From NCBI GenBank assembly GCA_019237175.1, contig JAFAHP010000368.1, positions 1 through 13,434 on the forward strand: DNA of 13,434 nucleotides. The letters are read 5' to 3'. A program made the position numbers and the translations under genes. The DNA comes from Alphaproteobacteria bacterium (GTDB lineage Bacteria; Pseudomonadota; Alphaproteobacteria; ATCC43930; CGMCC-115725). Shown here piece after piece: positions 6,008 through 13,186 of the stretch. The stretch's first letter is position 1. Every line of letters begins with the position of its first letter. The notes below the pieces were generated by a model that worked only from the letters and a program-made list of their open reading frames with translations, made no database searches and was not told the origin of the DNA.

Positions 6008-7252
6008 ATGATGGCCTCCGGTTTTGCTTATGCCCATCGTTTCGCCAACGGCCTACCGGCGCCGGCGCCGCGGTGGACCGGTTTTCCGAAATACAATTTT
6101 ATCGGCGGCCATAACGATCGGGAGCATGTGCCGGCCGCGGAATTGGCGGCGGCGGCCGAAACCGTGCTGCGCCGCGACGGCGCCGATCTGGCGCTCTACA
6201 ACCCGCACGGCCCGCAGGGCTTCCGCGGCATCCGCGAGTTCGTCGTCGCCAAGGTCAAGACCCGCGGCATCACCTGTACGCCCGACGACGTGCTGATCAC
6301 TTCCGGATCCGGACAGGGTCTCGATCTTGTCAATCGGATACTGCTCAATCGCGGCGACACCGTAATCCTCGAGGAATTCACCTATGGCGGCGCCCTGACC
6401 AAATTGCAGCGCCTCGGCGTCAATGTGATCGGCGCGCCGCTCGACGATGACGGGCTGCGCATCGACGCCCTCGGCCGGATCCTCGACGATCTGCAGCAAA
6501 AAAGTGTCGTGCCCAAATTCATCTACACGATCCCGACAGTGCAGAACCCGACCGGATCGATCCTCCCCGTCGACCGGCGCGAGGCCTTGCTTGCGCTTGC
6601 CAAAAAGCATGAGGTGCCGATCTTCGAGGACGAATGCTACGCCGATTTGACCTGGAACCCGGCGGCGCCGGCGGCGATCTATTCGATCGATTCGAGCCAG
6701 GTGATCCATATCGGATCGTTTTCGAAAACGCTGTCCCCGGCCCTGCGGCTCGGCTACGTCGTTGCCGATTGGACGGTCATGAGCCGCCTGGTCGGGCTAA
6801 AGCGTGAGCTCGACAGCGGTACCGGTGCCCTCGAACAGATGGTCGTTGCCGAATACTTTTCGCGCAGCTTTGAGGAACATGTCGGCGAGTTGACCGGCGT
6901 CTTAAAAGAAAAGCTCGACACGATGGTGGACGCGCTCGAGCGCGAATTCGGCACCGCGGTCGAGAAGATGTGGCGGCCCAAGGGCGGCATTTTTTTGTGG
7001 ATCAAACTTCCCGACCGGATCGATGTCACCAAGCTGGTGGCCCCGGCCGCCAATGAGGGGCTGGTCTTCAACCCCGGACCCGAATGGTCGTGCAACCCGG
7101 CCGAGACCAAGTCGCATATGCGGCTGTGCTTTGCTTTGCCGTCCAAGGAGACGATCCGCGAGGGGATCGCGACCCTGGCGCGTGTGTGCTGGGAACAAAC
7201 CGGCATCCCCGAGCGCAGCGCCAATATCCGCCGCGCGCCCGCCGCCGGCTGA
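6008..7252 (+). CDS. PLP-dependent class I/II aminotransferase (LysN/ARO8-like)
   Basis: This fold-type I pyridoxal-phosphate enzyme has 414 residues and is cytoplasmic. From the chosen start, K240 in HIGSFSKTLSPALRLGY forms the Schiff base. N180 in VQNPTG, D208 and Y211 in IFEDECYADL are the cofactor contacts, and R372 in SHMRLCFA binds the substrate carboxylate. ALYNPHGPQGFRGIREF near residue 62 and TSGSGQGLDLVNRILL near 98 match the group that includes 2-aminoadipate and kynurenine aminotransferases and the catalytic domain of MocR regulators; there is no N-terminal helix-turn-helix. The frame opens at 5957, but ATG 6008 is preceded by GGAAAAG and gives a family-like N-terminus. The donor amino acid is unknown. 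It probably joins the cupin and FAH genes in one unit despite the intervening repeat. Confidence 0.93.
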   Translation: MMASGFAYAHRFANGLPAPAPRWTGFPKYNFIGGHNDREHVPAAELAAAAETVLRRDGADLALYNPHGPQGFRGIREFVVAKVKTRGITCTPDDVLITSGSGQGLDLVNRILLNRGDTVILEEFTYGGALTKLQRLGVNVIGAPLDDDGLRIDALGRILDDLQQKSVVPKFIYTIPTVQNPTGSILPVDRREALLALAKKHEVPIFEDECYADLTWNPAAPAAIYSIDSSQVIHIGSFSKTLSPALRLGYVVADWTVMSRLVGLKRELDSGTGALEQMVVAEYFSRSFEEHVGELTGVLKEKLDTMVDALEREFGTAVEKMWRPKGGIFLWIKLPDRIDVTKLVAPAANEGLVFNPGPEWSCNPAETKSHMRLCFALPSKETIREGIATLARVCWEQTGIPERSANIRRAPAAG

Positions 7253-7277
7253 TCATCGCGCCCCTTGGGCGGCGGGC
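7237..7277. terminator. Possible hairpin between convergent genes
   Basis: A perfect 10-bp inverted repeat (GCCCGCCGCC / GGCGGCGGGC) with a 21-nt loop spans the aminotransferase stop codon, in the 64-bp convergent gap before the SDR stop. There is no T run, so intrinsic termination is uncertain; GC-rich chance pairing is possible. Confidence 0.3.
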
Positions 7278-7316
7278 GGATCCGGGTTCTCCGGTCGCGC
7301 CGAGGGCCACCCTGAC

Positions 7317-8165
7317 TTAGAGACCGACGAGCCGCGCGCTCTCGTCCCAAAGGCGCTGCGCCATCCCATTATCGAGTGCCGCCGGGTCCGGGCGCTCCAG
7401 AACCTTGCCGACAACATAGCCGCCGTTGAACGGCGCCGGATCGGCCACTGTCGCCAAGAACAATGTCGTCTCGGCGCCCTTTTCAGCACTGATCATAAAG
7501 GGTTTTAAGAGCCGCCAGCCGAACTCGACCAAGCCGCCGCGGTCCCCGAATCCGGTCGCGACGACGCCCGGATGCAGACACGTCGCGATAGCTCCGCTGC
7601 CTTCGAGCCGCCGCGCCAATTCGCGCGTAAACAGGATGTTGCACAGCTTTGAGCGGCCATAGGCCTTCCCCATCGACCACCCCCGCGAACCGGTAATCGT
7701 CGTCAGATCGATGCGATTGCCGCGATGCGCCCGAGACGCGACAGTGATGATCCGCGCCGGTGCCGATGCCTTGAGCCGGTCGAGCAGCAGATTGGTCAAC
7801 AAAAACGGCGCCAGATGATTGACCGCAAAGGTCAGCTCGTAGCCGTCCTCGGACAGCCGGTAACGCGGCGATAACAGCCCGGCATTGTTGACCAGCACAT
7901 CGAGCTGGGGGCAGCGCGCCAAAATTTCGTCAGCGAGCCGGCGAACCGCAGCGAGCGACGCGAAATCGGCAAGTGCCGTTTCAACTTGTGCCTCGCCGAC
8001 CCGCGTGGTGACAAAATCGCGCGCCGCTTCGGTCCGCTCACGGTTGCGGCCGGCCATGACCACGCGCATTCCGCTGCGGGCGAGGCCCAGCGCGGTATAG
8101 AGCCCGATCCCCGAACTGGCGCCGGTCACGACCGCAACGCGGTGCGAGGTATCGCCTGCTGCCAT
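7317..8165 (-). CDS. Short-chain dehydrogenase/reductase (retinol-dehydrogenase-like)
   Basis: This is a classical SDR of 282 residues using NAD(P)H for a carbonyl-alcohol step. The cofactor loop TGASSGIG is at 14-21, and R40 in AGRNRER suggests a preference for NADP. NNAG is at 93-96, N116 lies in AVNHLAPF, and the catalytic S144 (TVASRAH), Y169 and K173 (YGRSK) are all present. CLHPGVVATGF at 196-206 is typical of the retinol dehydrogenase/WWOX-like subgroup, whose bacterial substrates are mostly unknown. The frame also allows a GTG at 8183, but that codon overlaps GGAGGAG, which is placed 9 nt before ATG 8165; I therefore start at 8165. It lies downstream of nudC on the same strand, with a long palindromic repeat between, so co-transcription is uncertain. 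Confidence 0.93.
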   Translation of the reverse strand: MAAGDTSHRVAVVTGASSGIGLYTALGLARSGMRVVMAGRNRERTEAARDFVTTRVGEAQVETALADFASLAAVRRLADEILARCPQLDVLVNNAGLLSPRYRLSEDGYELTFAVNHLAPFLLTNLLLDRLKASAPARIITVASRAHRGNRIDLTTITGSRGWSMGKAYGRSKLCNILFTRELARRLEGSGAIATCLHPGVVATGFGDRGGLVEFGWRLLKPFMISAEKGAETTLFLATVADPAPFNGGYVVGKVLERPDPAALDNGMAQRLWDESARLVGL

Positions 8166-8174
8166 CGGCCCCGT

Positions 8175-8181
8175 CTCCTCC
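8175..8181 (-). promoter_or_regulatory. Ribosome binding site of the SDR gene
   Basis: On the minus strand GGAGGAG lies 9 nt before ATG 8165. This argues against the upstream GTG, which would start at the edge of this site. Confidence 0.7.
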
Positions 8182-8232
8182 ACCGCGCGACGGGTTGCTG
8201 AGCTTACCTAGCCCAATTGCGGAGCTTGTGGC

Positions 8233-8325
8233 ACCCCCTCACCCAGCTCCGGGTAGGGCGCGGCTTCGCCTCGCCAACCCTTCTCAACCTTCTCCCCCAC
8301 AGGGGAGAGGGGAGGGTGAGGGGGT
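8233..8325. repeat. Long palindromic intergenic repeat, copy 2
   Basis: Perfect 12-bp outer arms (ACCCCCTCACCC at 8233-8244 and its complement at 8314-8325) surround an inner hairpin TCTCCCC-CACA-GGGGAGA centred near 8300. The outer arm, inner CTCCCC/GGGGAG core and order match copy 1 at 5897-5964, but the left half here is longer, with an extra GGGTAGGGCGCGGCTTCGCC segment. It fills most of the gap between the nudC stop and the SDR start and may stop or weaken read-through from nudC. Confidence 0.8.
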
Positions 8326-8358
8326 TGCTGGCAGGATGCCATCCGATCAAGATCCGGG

Positions 8359-9285
8359 CTAGATGCTGTCGACGCCAAGGGCCCAGCGCCGCGCCAGCTG
8401 ATGACCGATCGCCAGTGGCGGCGGCAAGGTGGCCACTCCCGGGATCGGGTCGTCGCTCCGCGAGCGCTCGACCATCGCCCGAACCTCGTTGCGCTCGAAC
8501 CACCGCGCCTCGGCCAGTTCTTCCGGATCGATGCGGATCTCCTCGCTGATCGCCTCGGCCAACAGGCCGATCATCAGGGTCGATGGAAACGGCCAAGGCT
8601 GCGATGCGAGGTAACGCACGCGGCCGACGCGAACCCCGGATTCTTCGAGGACTTCACGGCGCACCGCCTCCTCGATGCTCTCCCCCGGCTCCATATAACC
8701 GGCAAGGCAGGAATACCGGGTGCCGACCCGGCGGCGGCCGCGACCCAAAAGACAGCGCTCGCCCATGACCGCGAGCATGATCACGACCGGATCGACGCGC
8801 GGGTAATGATGCGCGCGACAATTGGAGCACCGCCGCCCCCAACCGCCGGAAGAAATCGTGCTCGGGCTCCCGCATTGTGCGCAAAAGCCGTGCCGAGCGT
8901 GCCAATCGAGCAAAGAGCGCGCCTCGGCGAGGATCGCCGCTTGCGGGCCCGGAATCGTTGCCGCAAGGCTGCGGGCATCTGCCGTCTCACCTTCGGCGCC
9001 ATCCGCGGTCGCCCCGTTGCCGGCATCGAGCGCGAAATGGGCACGATCCTCTCCGATCCCGAGCAAGATCAGGGTGGCGCCGCCGTCGATTGCCTGGCGC
9101 CAGCGCGCGGCGGGCTGCCAGTCGAGTGCCGTCGACGATTGATGGCGGACAACCGGCTTCAAGTCGCGAAACGGCAGAACCCGGGTTTCGGGGTCACGCA
9201 GCAACCCGGTGATCCAAGCGGCATCCTCGCGGCGTTGGCTGACGCGGTCGAGCGGGTTGCCCGCAAAGGTATAGATTTCTTCCAT
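8359..9285 (-). CDS. nudC: NAD(H) pyrophosphatase, Nudix family, NudC-type
   Basis: This 308-residue enzyme would hydrolyse NADH or NAD+ to NMN(H) and AMP, and in NudC orthologues it also removes NAD caps from RNA. The N-terminal domain (1-130) is followed by a zinc ribbon with C135, C138 (CAQCG) and C153, C156 (CSNC). The Nudix box runs from G196 to V218, GYMEPGESIEEAVRREVLEESGV in pattern, with the catalytic REVLEE glutamates present. The NudC-specific motif SQPWPFPS is at 228-235. All diagnostic parts are intact and length is close to alphaproteobacterial NudC. ATG 9285 has an AAAGG a few bases upstream. It is divergent from an arsR-type regulator, with a palindrome between them that may control it. 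Confidence 0.96.
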   Translation of the reverse strand: MEEIYTFAGNPLDRVSQRREDAAWITGLLRDPETRVLPFRDLKPVVRHQSSTALDWQPAARWRQAIDGGATLILLGIGEDRAHFALDAGNGATADGAEGETADARSLAATIPGPQAAILAEARSLLDWHARHGFCAQCGSPSTISSGGWGRRCSNCRAHHYPRVDPVVIMLAVMGERCLLGRGRRRVGTRYSCLAGYMEPGESIEEAVRREVLEESGVRVGRVRYLASQPWPFPSTLMIGLLAEAISEEIRIDPEELAEARWFERNEVRAMVERSRSDDPIPGVATLPPPLAIGHQLARRWALGVDSI

Positions 9286-9333
9286 GCCGCCTTTCTCGCT
9301 GTCTGTCTCGCCGCTGAACCGGCGCGCGGTCGT

Positions 9334-9339
9334 ATCATA
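9334..9339 (-). promoter_or_regulatory. Candidate -10 element for nudC
   Basis: On the minus strand the hexamer reads TATGAT, one base from the TATAAT consensus, about 50 bp before the nudC ATG. The hexamer 17 bp upstream is a poor -35. The 18-bp palindrome at 9342-9359 falls just where a repressor would cover the spacer. Confidence 0.4.
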
Positions 9340-9341
9340 AA

Positions 9342-9359
9342 CTTCGGCCGCGGTCGAAG
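9342..9359. promoter_or_regulatory. Near-perfect palindrome in the nudC/arsR intergenic region, candidate operator
   Basis: The 18-mer CTTCGGCCGCGGTCGAAG pairs with itself at 16 of 18 positions, with only the sixth and thirteenth bases mismatched. It lies in the 118-bp divergent region and touches the nudC -10 candidate. ArsR-family repressors bind inverted repeats of about this size, so the adjacent regulator at 9404 is the natural candidate. Binding is inference. Confidence 0.5.
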
Positions 9360-9403
9360 CGATCGCCGGCGGTTGCGGCCGACAACGGTGTTATCTTCGC
9401 ATC

Positions 9404-10108
9404 ATGAATAACGGTCCCTATATCGCCGAGATTGCCGCGCTGATCGGCGATCCGGCCCGCGCGAACATATTGTCGGCGCTGATGCACGGCGGATCGGTCA
9501 GCGCCGGCGATCTGGCCTTTGCCGCCCATGTCACCCCGCAGACCGCAAGCGCGCACCTCGCCAAGCTTGTCGACGCGCTGTTGCTGTTGTGTCAAAGGCG
9601 CGGACGGCACCGCTATTTCAGGCTGGCCTCGCCGGAGGTTGCGCGCATGCTCGAGGAAATCATGACGGTCGCGGTCAAACGGACCCCGCGCTATCGGCCG
9701 GCATGGATGCGCGACGAAGCGCTGCGCTCGGCGCGGACCTGCTACGACCATCTTGCCGGACGGCTCGGCGTCGCCTTGGCTGAAAGTCTGACGGCGCGGC
9801 GGCATGTCCTGCTCGATGAAGACGGGGGTGCAGTCACCGGCGAGGGGGCACACTTCCTCGACGAGCTTGGGCTCGATCTCGCCGACGCCCAAGGCAGGCG
9901 TCGCCGCTTCTGCCGGCCATGCGTCGATTGGAGCGAAAGGCGACCACATTTGGGAGGTGCGGTTGGGGCGGCGTTGGCCCAGCACTGCTTTGCATTGGGC
10001 TGGATCGCGCGGATCCGGGACAGCCGTGCGGTCGCGATTACTGCAGCCGGCCGCGACGGCTTTCGTGTCCATTTCGGGATTGAAATTCCGACCGCCGCGA
10101 GCGCATAG
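9404..10108 (+). CDS. ArsR-family winged-helix transcriptional regulator with C-terminal CxxC domain
   Basis: This regulator has 234 residues. The N-terminal winged helix spans about residues 8-75: IGDPARANILSAL, the recognition region SVSAGDLAFAAHVTPQTASAHLAKL (31-55), and the wing CQRRGRHRYFRLA (63-75). This is about twice the length of a minimal ArsR. The C-terminal half has SARTCYDHLAGRLGVAL at 109-125 and FCRPCVDWSERRPHLGG at 169-185, with C170 and C173. Both blocks typify a long ArsR subgroup of unclear ligand; the cysteines may bind metal or sense redox, but the classic ArsR/SmtB metal sites are not obvious. It probably represses its own gene and perhaps the divergent nudC. The ATG at 9404 sets the helix-turn-helix at the usual distance. 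Confidence 0.92.
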   Translation: MNNGPYIAEIAALIGDPARANILSALMHGGSVSAGDLAFAAHVTPQTASAHLAKLVDALLLLCQRRGRHRYFRLASPEVARMLEEIMTVAVKRTPRYRPAWMRDEALRSARTCYDHLAGRLGVALAESLTARRHVLLDEDGGAVTGEGAHFLDELGLDLADAQGRRRRFCRPCVDWSERRPHLGGAVGAALAQHCFALGWIARIRDSRAVAITAAGRDGFRVHFGIEIPTAASA

Positions 10109-10135
10109 CGCGCAGGAACCCCGACCGCGCCACGC

Positions 10136-10606
10136 CTATTCCAGCGCCAACAATTGCCGTGTCAGCGGGTCGAGCCGACCCGAGGTCGAAAACGGGTTCT
10201 GGATGCGCATACCGCCGAAATCGGTTCCATGTGCCAAATCCTCGGTCAGGATGACCGAGCATCCCGCTTCCCGTGCCGTCGCTAGCAGCAGTGCATCCCA
10301 GTACGACGCGCGGCCGGCGGCCGCCTCGGCCAATGCGCTCCGAACCGAGGTCGCGGTCGGTGCGACAGTAGGAAACAGGCATAACCAGTCTTTAGCTTGC
10401 GCCGCCGCCTCATCGCGCTGGAGCACACGCTTGCGGGTAGTGGCGGCGTAAAATTCGGAGACTGCCTGCAAGGTTATCCAGCAGTCGCACCGGACGGCGC
10501 GCTCGACGATCAGTTTGGCGACCTCGTGTCTGGCGCCGGCTTGATTGTCGATCGCGTAGACGAGAAGGTTCGTATCCAGAGAAAAGCGTCCGCTATTCCC
10601 GTTCAT
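10136..10606 (-). CDS. vapC: PIN-domain toxin, VapC-like
   Basis: This PIN-fold ribonuclease has 156 residues and is the likely toxin of a type II pair, cutting RNA with Mg or Mn. The acidic residues are all present: D11 in SLDTNLLVYAID, E51 in LQAVSEFYAATTRKR, D104 in SYWDALLLATA, and D123 in ILTEDLAHG. The frame is open up to 10666, but ATG 10606 gives a proper N-terminal strand before LDTN and overlaps the end of the antitoxin gene by 14 bp, a normal arrangement for coupled translation. The C-terminal tail after residue 135 (NPFSTSGRLDPLTRQLLALE) is usual for this subgroup. The gene name reflects family; the RNA target is not known. Confidence 0.9.
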   Translation of the reverse strand: MNGNSGRFSLDTNLLVYAIDNQAGARHEVAKLIVERAVRCDCWITLQAVSEFYAATTRKRVLQRDEAAAQAKDWLCLFPTVAPTATSVRSALAEAAAGRASYWDALLLATAREAGCSVILTEDLAHGTDFGGMRIQNPFSTSGRLDPLTRQLLALE

Positions 10607-10844
10607 GCAGTGAATCGCGGTCGAGCGGTCCGGCCCCGATCGGCCAACCCTTCTCCATTCGTGCACGCGTCCGAGCGAGCGCGGCCTCCTGCTCCGGCGT
10701 GAGAATTCGCCGTTTGGTGATCGGAATGAGGCGTGCGACCGGCTGGCCCTTGCGGGTGATCACAAACTCCTCGCCAGCCTCGACCTCGCGAATGCAACGA
10801 GCAAAGCCCTGATTGGCCTCGCGCAAGCTGATCGTCTTTGTCAT
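10593..10844 (-). CDS. vapB: Type II antitoxin, Phd/YefM-VapB type
   Basis: This antitoxin has 83 residues. The DNA-binding N-terminal part reads TISLREANQGFARCIREVEAGEEFVITRKGQPVARLIPI (4-42), the standard Phd/YefM fold with the G-x-E-F-x-I-T-x-x-G-x-P-V-A-x-L core. The C-terminal part (EQEAALARTRARMEKGWPIG) would wrap the toxin. Start ATG 10844 has GAGG 6 nt upstream; the frame runs on to a TTG at 10865 with no family support. Its stop overlaps the toxin start by 14 bp. It likely represses its own promoter through the palindrome at 10870-10889. Confidence 0.92.
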   Translation of the reverse strand: MTKTISLREANQGFARCIREVEAGEEFVITRKGQPVARLIPITKRRILTPEQEAALARTRARMEKGWPIGAGPLDRDSLHERE

Positions 10845-10869
10845 TCTCGCCTCATCGTGCACCAACTAG

Positions 10870-10889
10870 GTAGCACAGAATTGTTCTAC
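10870..10889. promoter_or_regulatory. Candidate VapB operator palindrome
   Basis: An inverted repeat of the form GTAG-n-ACA-n4-TGT-n-CTAC lies 26 bp upstream of the antitoxin ATG. It is AT-rich compared with the surroundings and on the minus strand is followed by the gene, the usual place for an autoregulatory antitoxin site. Fourteen of 20 positions are symmetric. Confidence 0.5.
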
Positions 10890-10944
10890 ATACAACGCGC
10901 CGCCGCCTATCGCTCGTCCTGCAAAAATGGCCCGCCCCTTGCAG

Positions 10945-10971
10945 GTGACAGGGCAAAATCGATCGCATAAT
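10945..10971 (+). promoter_or_regulatory. Possible promoter of the ABC transporter operon
   Basis: GTGACA (10945-10950) and CATAAT (10966-10971) each differ from the sigma-70 consensus at one position. The 15-bp spacing is short, so this is weak. It lies about 40 bp before the binding-protein start. The perfect 10-mer palindrome GTTCGCGAAC follows at 10972. Confidence 0.25.
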
Positions 10972-11008
10972 GTTCGCGAACACAGCGGACGGTTGAGCGG
11001 GCATTGCT

Positions 11009-11323
11009 ATGAAAGGGTTTGTGCGCGCAGCGGCGGTGGTGTTTGCGGTTTGGCTGACGATTGCGCCTGTGTGGGCGGATACGGCGCCAAAAACGCTGCG
11101 CTTCATCCCGCAAGCCGATCTCGGAAGCATCGATCCAATCTGGACCACCGCCTACGTCACCCGCAATTTCGGTTATCTCGTCTTCGACACTTTGTTTGCG
11201 CTCGACAAGAATTTTCAGCCACAACCCGTAATTTCCCTAGACGGTCCTGAGCCGCAGCGGGAACCGCTGCTGACACCGGCTTGCCCGGGTCTCTCTTGCG
11301 CTGTCGCAGAAGCGGCCGCATGA
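11009..11323 (+). pseudogene. Truncated ABC transporter solute-binding protein (family 5, DppA-like)
   Basis: The first 73 residues are a normal start of a family 5 extracellular peptide/nickel-binding protein. There is a signal peptide (MKGFVRAAAVVFAVWLTIAPVWA, cleavage likely after A23), then TLRFIPQADLGSIDPIWTT and NFGYLVFDTLFALDKNFQPQP. After about nt 11227 the similarity stops. The frame runs on for some 30 unrelated residues rich in Pro, Leu and Ala to TGA 11323. Intact members are about 500 residues or more, so more than 80 percent is missing, and no other frame before the permease gene restores it. I see an internal deletion or replacement rather than a point frameshift. An assembly join is the alternative. 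The permeases downstream look intact, so if the deletion is real the transporter must use another binding protein or be dying. Confidence 0.8.
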
Positions 11324-11350
11324 GTTCGCTGGCGGCGATCACGTAGAGCG

Positions 11351-12292
11351 ATGTTCGCCTATATCGTCCGGCGCATTCTTTCGACCATCCCGGTCATGGT
11401 GGTGGTCGCATTGTTTGTGTTCGCCCTGCTTCATCTGAGCCCGGGCGACCCCGCGGCGATCATCGCCGGCGACACCGCCACACCCTCTGATATCGCACGC
11501 ATCCATCAGGCGTTAGGCCTCGACCGGCCGCTCTATATCCAGTTCGGGACCTGGTTGTGGCGTTTGCTGAACGGCGATCTCGGCATCTCGATCTTCACCG
11601 ATCTTCCGGTCACGACGCTGATCGCCCAGCGGGTCGAGCCCACCCTGGCTCTGACGATCTCGACTTTGTTGTTCTCGGTGGCGGTGGCGATCCCGATGGG
11701 CGTGGTTGCGGCGTGGAAGGCGGGGTCGTGGATCGACCGGGCGGTCATGGTGTTCGCGGTGCTCGGGTTCTCGGTGCCGGTGTTCGTTCTCGCGTACCTC
11801 TTGATTTATGTATTCGCGGTCCGCACCGACTGGCTGCCGGTGCAGGGTTTTGTCGATCCAAGCCGTGGAGCGTGGCCGTTCTTGTCGCATCTCGTAATGC
11901 CGACCCTGGCGCTTGGCATGGTCTACACCGCGCTAATTGCCCGCATGACCCGGGCCAGCATGCTCGACGTTCTCGCCCAGGACTATATCCGCACCGCTCA
12001 GGCCAAGGGTTTGGCGAACGGTCAGGTGCTGCTCGGCCATGCGCTCAAAAACGCCGCGGTGCCGATCGTGACGATCATCGGTATCGGGATCGCCTCGCTG
12101 ATCGCCGGCGTGGTTGTGACCGAGACGGTGTTCGCGATCCCCGGGTTGGGCCGGCTTACCGTCGATGCGATCCTGCGCCGCGATTATCCGCTCATTCAAG
12201 GAATCATCCTGATCTTTTCGGGCGCCTATGTGCTGATCAATCTCTTCGTCGATCTCAGCTACACGCTGCTCGACCCGCGCATCCGGTACTGA
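11351..12292 (+). CDS. ABC transporter permease, DppB/OppB type
   Basis: This inner-membrane permease of the peptide/nickel family has 313 residues. It starts with the family signature MFAYIVRRILSTIPVMVVVALFVFALLHLSPGDP and has about six membrane segments, near 9-28, 98-121, 131-156, 181-197, 235-258 and 282-302. The ATPase-coupling EAA loop is DYIRTAQAKGLANGQVLLGHALKNA (211-235), with the conserved A and G. It ends in the typical LLDPRIRY. Length is normal and no break is seen. ATG 11351 follows the truncated binding-protein gene by 27 bp and has only a weak ribosome site (GTAGAGCG). The substrate may be a dipeptide, glutathione, nickel or other; family membership does not tell. Confidence 0.95.
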   Translation: MFAYIVRRILSTIPVMVVVALFVFALLHLSPGDPAAIIAGDTATPSDIARIHQALGLDRPLYIQFGTWLWRLLNGDLGISIFTDLPVTTLIAQRVEPTLALTISTLLFSVAVAIPMGVVAAWKAGSWIDRAVMVFAVLGFSVPVFVLAYLLIYVFAVRTDWLPVQGFVDPSRGAWPFLSHLVMPTLALGMVYTALIARMTRASMLDVLAQDYIRTAQAKGLANGQVLLGHALKNAAVPIVTIIGIGIASLIAGVVVTETVFAIPGLGRLTVDAILRRDYPLIQGIILIFSGAYVLINLFVDLSYTLLDPRIRY

Positions 12293-12295
12293 GTC

Positions 12296-13180
12296 ATGAC
12301 CGTAGCACCCGCCGATCTTGCTCTCGCCACCGCCCCATCCGAGCGTCGGCGCCGCATACGCGACTATGTCCGGCGCCACCCGACGATTGTCATGGGCGGC
12401 CTCGGGCTCGGGCTGATGGCGCTGATCGCGATCTTGGCGCCCTATCTCGGCACCACGGACCCGCAGGCGTTGTCCCCGATACAGCGGCTGCGCTGGCCCT
12501 CGGCGACGCACTGGTTTGGCACCGATATGCTCGGACGCGACGTTTATAGCCGGACGATTTATGGCGCCCGCGTGTCGTTGACGGTCGGCCTCAGTGTCGC
12601 CTTGTTGAGCATAACATTCGGCCTGTCCCTCGGTCTGGTGACCGGGTTCAACCGCTGGGCCGATGCGGTATTGATGCGGGTCATGGATGGCCTGATGTCG
12701 ATCCCGGCGGTGCTGATCGCGATCGCACTGATGGCGTTGACCCGGGCGAGCCTCGAAAACGTCGTCTTTGCGATCACCGTCGCCGAGGTGCCGCGGGTCA
12801 CCCGCCTGGTGCGCGGCGTCGTGTTGACGTTGCGCGATCTGCCGTTTGTCGAGGCGGCGGTCGCCGGCGGTACCAGCCTGCCGCGCATTTTGTGGCGTCA
12901 CATCATGCCCAATACCCTGCCGCCGCTGTTGGTGCAGGGGACCTATACGGCGGCCTCGGCAATGCTGATCGAGGCCATCCTCTCCTTTCTCGGCGCCGGC
13001 ACGCCGCCGAATATTCCGAGCTGGGGCAACATCATGGCCGAGGGGCGCAGCCTGTTCCAGGTCGCTTACTATATCGTGCTGTTCCCCGGCGGGTTTTTGT
13101 CGGTAACCGTGCTCGCGATGAATTTGCTGGGCGACGGGCTGCGCGACGCGCTCGATCCGCGTCTCTCCCGACGGATGTAG
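12296..13180 (+). CDS. ABC transporter permease, DppC/OppC type
   Basis: This is the second permease, 294 residues, that pairs with the DppB-like protein to form the channel. An N-terminal cytoplasmic arm ends in RRRRIRDYVRRHPT. The first membrane segment is at 31-50, then HWFGTDMLGRDVYSRTIYGARVSL (72-95), the DppC hallmark. Further segments follow, and the EAA loop is PFVEAAVAGGTSLPRILWRHIMPN (183-206), with SFLGAGTPPNIPSWGNIMAEGR at 230-251 and LGDGLRDALDPRL at the end. The ATG lies 3 bp after the dppB-like stop, so the two are translated together. Confidence 0.95.
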   Translation: MTVAPADLALATAPSERRRRIRDYVRRHPTIVMGGLGLGLMALIAILAPYLGTTDPQALSPIQRLRWPSATHWFGTDMLGRDVYSRTIYGARVSLTVGLSVALLSITFGLSLGLVTGFNRWADAVLMRVMDGLMSIPAVLIAIALMALTRASLENVVFAITVAEVPRVTRLVRGVVLTLRDLPFVEAAVAGGTSLPRILWRHIMPNTLPPLLVQGTYTAASAMLIEAILSFLGAGTPPNIPSWGNIMAEGRSLFQVAYYIVLFPGGFLSVTVLAMNLLGDGLRDALDPRLSRRM

Positions 13181-13186
13181 CCACCC

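Noticed and set aside
8401..9411. Plus-strand open frame of 336 codons over nudC
   Set aside because: The minus strand carries an intact NudC with zinc ribbon and Nudix box; the plus frame shows no family and runs into the divergent regulator.
10972..10981. GTTCGCGAAC palindrome as a LexA site
   Set aside because: Alphaproteobacterial LexA boxes are direct repeats (GTTC-n7-GTTC). This is a short inverted repeat, and a 10-mer palindrome can occur by chance in GC-rich DNA.
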